Shown in pieces: positions 6,285 to 8,492 of a stretch of DNA of 8,492 bases. Source of the stretch: Bacteroidales bacterium (GTDB lineage: Bacteria; Bacteroidota; Bacteroidia; Bacteroidales; F082). The notes below the pieces were generated by a model. That model worked only from the letters and a program-made list of their open reading frames with translations. It had not been told where the DNA came from and made no database searches. Location: NCBI GenBank assembly GCA_017508895.1, contig JAFWRA010000174.1, positions 1 through 8,492 of the forward strand, written 5' to 3'. The translations under genes were made by a program, and so were the position numbers. Each line of letters starts with the position of its first letter. Positions within the stretch are counted from its first letter, which is position 1.

Positions 6285-7538
6285 ATGGAATCGAAACGCG
6301 TAGTCGTCACTGGCTTGGGCGCCATCACCCCCATCGGAAACACCGTCAAGGATTTCTGGGAAGGATTGGTGAATGGAAAAAACGGAGCTTGTGAGATTAC
6401 CCGTTTCGATTCTACTTTATACAAAACGCATTTTGCCTGCGAGGTGAAGGGCTACAACCCCGACGACTTCTTCGACAAGAAGAGCGCTCGCAAATACGAT
6501 TTGTTCGCCCAGTTCGACATCGTGGCCGCTGACGAAGCCATCGCCGACTCGGGCATCACACCTGAAAACACCGACTTCGACAATGTGGGGGTGCTCCTGA
6601 CTTCAGGCATCGGTGGCGTCAACCATTTCTTCAACGAAATGAAGGAGTTCTTCCAAGGCGACGGCACACCGCGTTTCAGTCCTTTCCTCATCACCAAGAT
6701 GATCGCCAACATGCCCGGCGGCGTCATCTCCATCAAATACGGCTTCTGCGGACCCAACTTCGCCACTGTGTCGGCTTGCGCTTCTTCGGCCCATGCCATC
6801 ATGGAGGCTTTCAATTACATCCGCTACGGCAAATGTGACGTTGTCATCGCCGGAGGCGCAGGTGCAGCCATCGGCGAATGCGGCATCGGTGGCTTCAACT
6901 CCATGCACGCCCTCTCGACGCGCAACGATGATTTCATGACCGCTTCACGTCCCTTCGACCTCAACCGCGACGGCTTCGTCATGGGCGAAGGCGCGGGTAG
7001 CATCGTGTTAGAAGAATACGAACACGCCAAAGCTCGCAGCGCGAAGATTTACGCCGAACTCGTAGGTGGCGGTGCCTCAGCCGATGCCTACCACATCACG
7101 GCTCCACATCCCGAAGGCAAGGGTGGCATACTCAGCATGAGACGCGCCCTGAAGGACGCCGAAATCACACCCGAGGCTATCGACCACATCAACACCCACG
7201 GCACTTCTACCCCGGCGGGCGACTTGGCCGAGCCCATCGCCATCAAAGAAGTGTTTGGCGAACATGCCTACAACATTAGCATCAACTCCACCAAATCCAT
7301 GACGGGTCACCTTTTGGGCGGAGCCGGTGCAGTGGAAGCCATCGCCAGCATCCTTGCACTGAAGAACGGCATCATCCCACCCACCATCAACCACTTCGAC
7401 GACGACCCGCAAATCGACTCCCGCCTTGATTTCACCTTCAACAAGGCCTGCAAGCGCGACATCCATTACGCACTTAGCAACTCCTTTGGCTTCGGCGGAC
7501 AAAACGCCACCTTGATTTTCAAAAAGTTTGAATCCTAA
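6285..7538 (+). CDS. fabF: 3-oxoacyl-[acyl carrier protein] synthase II
   Basis: This gene encodes 417 residues, full length against about 413 for the E. coli enzyme. The cytoplasmic condensing enzyme extends acyl-ACP by two carbons using malonyl-ACP. The Cys-His-His triad is intact: Cys165 in TVSACASSAH, His305 in NTHGTSTPAGD and His342 in NSTKSMTGHLLGGAG, each two residues later than in E. coli FabF. Lys337 in the last motif is also conserved. The N-terminus RVVVTGLGAITPIGN and the C-terminal NSFGFGGQNATL are standard. It sits between acpP (22 nt upstream) and rnc (1 nt downstream) and is clearly part of one transcription unit. FabF is preferred over FabB from overall motif agreement and from linkage to acpP. 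Confidence 0.96.
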   Translation: MESKRVVVTGLGAITPIGNTVKDFWEGLVNGKNGACEITRFDSTLYKTHFACEVKGYNPDDFFDKKSARKYDLFAQFDIVAADEAIADSGITPENTDFDNVGVLLTSGIGGVNHFFNEMKEFFQGDGTPRFSPFLITKMIANMPGGVISIKYGFCGPNFATVSACASSAHAIMEAFNYIRYGKCDVVIAGGAGAAIGECGIGGFNSMHALSTRNDDFMTASRPFDLNRDGFVMGEGAGSIVLEEYEHAKARSAKIYAELVGGGASADAYHITAPHPEGKGGILSMRRALKDAEITPEAIDHINTHGTSTPAGDLAEPIAIKEVFGEHAYNISINSTKSMTGHLLGGAGAVEAIASILALKNGIIPPTINHFDDDPQIDSRLDFTFNKACKRDIHYALSNSFGFGGQNATLIFKKFES

Positions 7539-7539
7539 G

Positions 7540-8265
7540 ATGGCTTTCCCCTCCCTCTTCACTCCCAAAGACCCTCAAGACAAGGCGCTCTATGAGTATA
7601 TTCATAATATCTTCGGCTTCTATCCGAGAAACATCGCTTTGTATCGCGTAGCCTTCACGCACAAATCGGTGGCCGCCGAAACCGTGGGCAATTACCACGT
7701 CAGCAACGAGAGAATGGAATACCTCGGCGATGCTGTGCTCAGCACTGCCGTGGCCGACTATCTCTTCCACACCTACCCCACCCAACCGGAAGGCTTCCTC
7801 ACCGAGATGCGCTCACGCATCGTGAGTCGTGTTTCCCTCAACAAACTGTCAGAAAAACTGGGTTTTAGCACCTATATCCGTCACGCCCCCGACACGGGCA
7901 ACCAAGCCCGCTCGATGGGAGGCAACGCTTTCGAAGCCCTCATGGGCGCCATCTACCTCGACCGTGGCTTCGACTTCGCCAAACACATCATCATCGACCG
8001 CATTGTCAAGGTGCATATCGACATCGACGAACTACAACAGACCGACGTCAACTTCAAGAGCAAGTTGCTCGAATGGTCGCAGAAACAGAAGAAAAACACA
8101 GTGTTCAAGATGCTGGAGGAAATCGGTGAGGGACACAAGAAACAGTTCCATGTTCAAATCGTGATCGATGGAGAGCCCTATGCCGATGCCATCGACCGCT
8201 CCATCCGCGGTGCCGAGCAACTGGCAGCCGAGAAGACTTGGAAACAATTGTTTGGCGAAAATTGA
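7540..8265 (+). CDS. rnc: Ribonuclease III
   Basis: This gene encodes 241 residues. RNase III cleaves double-stranded RNA, including rRNA precursors. The endonuclease domain (about 15-160) carries the signature NERMEYLGDAVL, with Glu60 and Asp64 matching E. coli Glu41 and Asp45, and GNAFEALMGAIYLD with the catalytic Glu132 (E. coli Glu117). Asn129 stands where E. coli has Asp114; I remember GNAFEALIGAIYLD as common in Bacteroidota, so this looks like a lineage feature rather than damage. A double-stranded RNA-binding domain fills about 170-241 (VNFKSKLLEWSQKQ through GAEQLAAEKTWKQL). The ATG at 7540 is used because it starts 1 nt after the fabF stop, allowing translational coupling; an in-frame TTG at 7528 would overlap fabF. 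No T-tract terminator follows; palindromic repeats begin 21 nt after the stop. Confidence 0.95.
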   Translation: MAFPSLFTPKDPQDKALYEYIHNIFGFYPRNIALYRVAFTHKSVAAETVGNYHVSNERMEYLGDAVLSTAVADYLFHTYPTQPEGFLTEMRSRIVSRVSLNKLSEKLGFSTYIRHAPDTGNQARSMGGNAFEALMGAIYLDRGFDFAKHIIIDRIVKVHIDIDELQQTDVNFKSKLLEWSQKQKKNTVFKMLEEIGEGHKKQFHVQIVIDGEPYADAIDRSIRGAEQLAAEKTWKQLFGEN

Positions 8266-8286
8266 CTTTATTGCCCTACAAAGCCA

Positions 8287-8365
8287 GCCTCCTATGTCAT
8301 TCCAGCGTAGGCATGTGGGTAGGAGGGAAATGCTTTGCATTCGACGAAGTCAATCTATAGGAGGC
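8287..8365 (+). repeat. Palindromic repeat element, copy 1
   Basis: The outer arms GCCTCCTAT (8287-8295) and ATAGGAGGC (8357-8365) are perfectly complementary. Inside the left arm begins the core TGTCATTCCAGCG (8295-8307), continuing with a GTGGG-containing stretch and a small hairpin AATGC-TTT-GCATT (8329-8341). The same design occurs inverted at 8396-8466. Confidence 0.7.
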
Positions 8366-8395
8366 GGAACAAAGAAGGAAAAACCATATTGTGAC

Positions 8396-8466
8396 GGCCT
8401 CAACAGCTATAGATCCCATGCCTTTGCCCACCTGGCCATCGCTGGGATGACATAGCTGTTGAGGCC
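8396..8466 (-). repeat. Palindromic repeat element, copy 2 (inverted)
   Basis: The arms GGCCTCAACAGCTAT (8396-8410) and ATAGCTGTTGAGGCC (8452-8466) form a perfect 15-bp stem. A nested ATCCCA/TGGGAT pair lies at 8413-8418 and 8443-8448. Read on the minus strand, the core begins TGTCATCCCAGCG and shares GTGGG and the closing ATCTATAG with copy 1. The element lies 130 bp beyond rnc and could stabilise or end the operon transcript, though there is no T-tract. Confidence 0.75.
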
Positions 8467-8478
8467 TGTAGCATCGCA

Positions 8479-8492
8479 TTGCTGGGATGACA
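8479..8492 (-). repeat. Start of a possible third repeat copy, cut by the window edge
   Basis: GCTGGGATGACA at 8481-8492 repeats 8441-8452 exactly at 40-bp spacing. On the minus strand it gives the family core TGTCATCCCAGC. The outer arm would lie beyond the end of the window, so the copy cannot be confirmed. Confidence 0.45.

Noticed and set aside
7077..7568. Minus-strand ORF of 163 codons opposite fabF
   Set aside because: It is a shadow of the fabF coding sequence, caused by the G+C-rich third positions; no motif or promoter supports it.
8396..8466. Integron attC site
   Set aside because: The arms contain GTTGAGG and CCTCAAC, which miss the required last base of GTTRRRY and first base of RYYYAAC, and no cassette gene or integrase is visible.
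8266..8492. Intrinsic terminator after rnc
   Set aside because: Strong stems are present, but no T-tract follows any of them, so only a repeat or stabilising role can be supported.

Overview
The window looks like a piece of a Bacteroidota genome, most likely an uncultured Bacteroidales member of gut or rumen type. Four lines support this. Two proteins end in a type IX secretion (T9SS) type A sorting domain. There is a small DUF3244-like secreted protein. Several upstream regions carry the Bacteroidetes -7 promoter element TAnnTTTG and no Shine-Dalgarno sequence. The order acpP-fabF-rnc is a housekeeping arrangement common in this phylum.

Left part (1-2394): the 3' portion of a TPR / membrane / LuxR-type HTH regulator enters from the left edge. 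After an AT-rich gap comes a well-formed promoter whose predicted transcription start is covered by a perfect 14-bp palindrome. It precedes a 136-residue secreted DUF3244-like protein and a short lipoprotein that appears to have lost its 3' end.

Middle part (2372-5675): two paralogous secreted proteins of 545 and 517 residues, each with its own TAnnTTTG promoter, a signal peptide, a large body of unrecognised fold and a C-terminal T9SS sorting domain. The two sorting-domain segments form a gap-free 216-bp direct repeat (189/216 identical by hand count). In the first gene this segment is much richer in G+C than the body, which suggests recombination or gene conversion of the cassette.

Right part (5676-8492): an intergenic region with three consecutive TTTGCAA-type hairpins and two candidate promoters leads into acpP, fabF and rnc. 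These are tightly packed and probably cotranscribed. AcpP carries the growing acyl chain, FabF elongates it, and RNase III processes double-stranded RNA. Downstream of rnc there is no gene; instead there are two inverted copies, and the start of a possible third, of a palindromic repeat. The outer stems of the two full copies differ by a matched 5-bp insertion in both arms.

No complete new defence or mobile system is visible. The most unusual material is non-coding (the two repeat families and the palindromic operator candidate), together with the conserved sorting-domain cassette shared by the two secreted paralogs.
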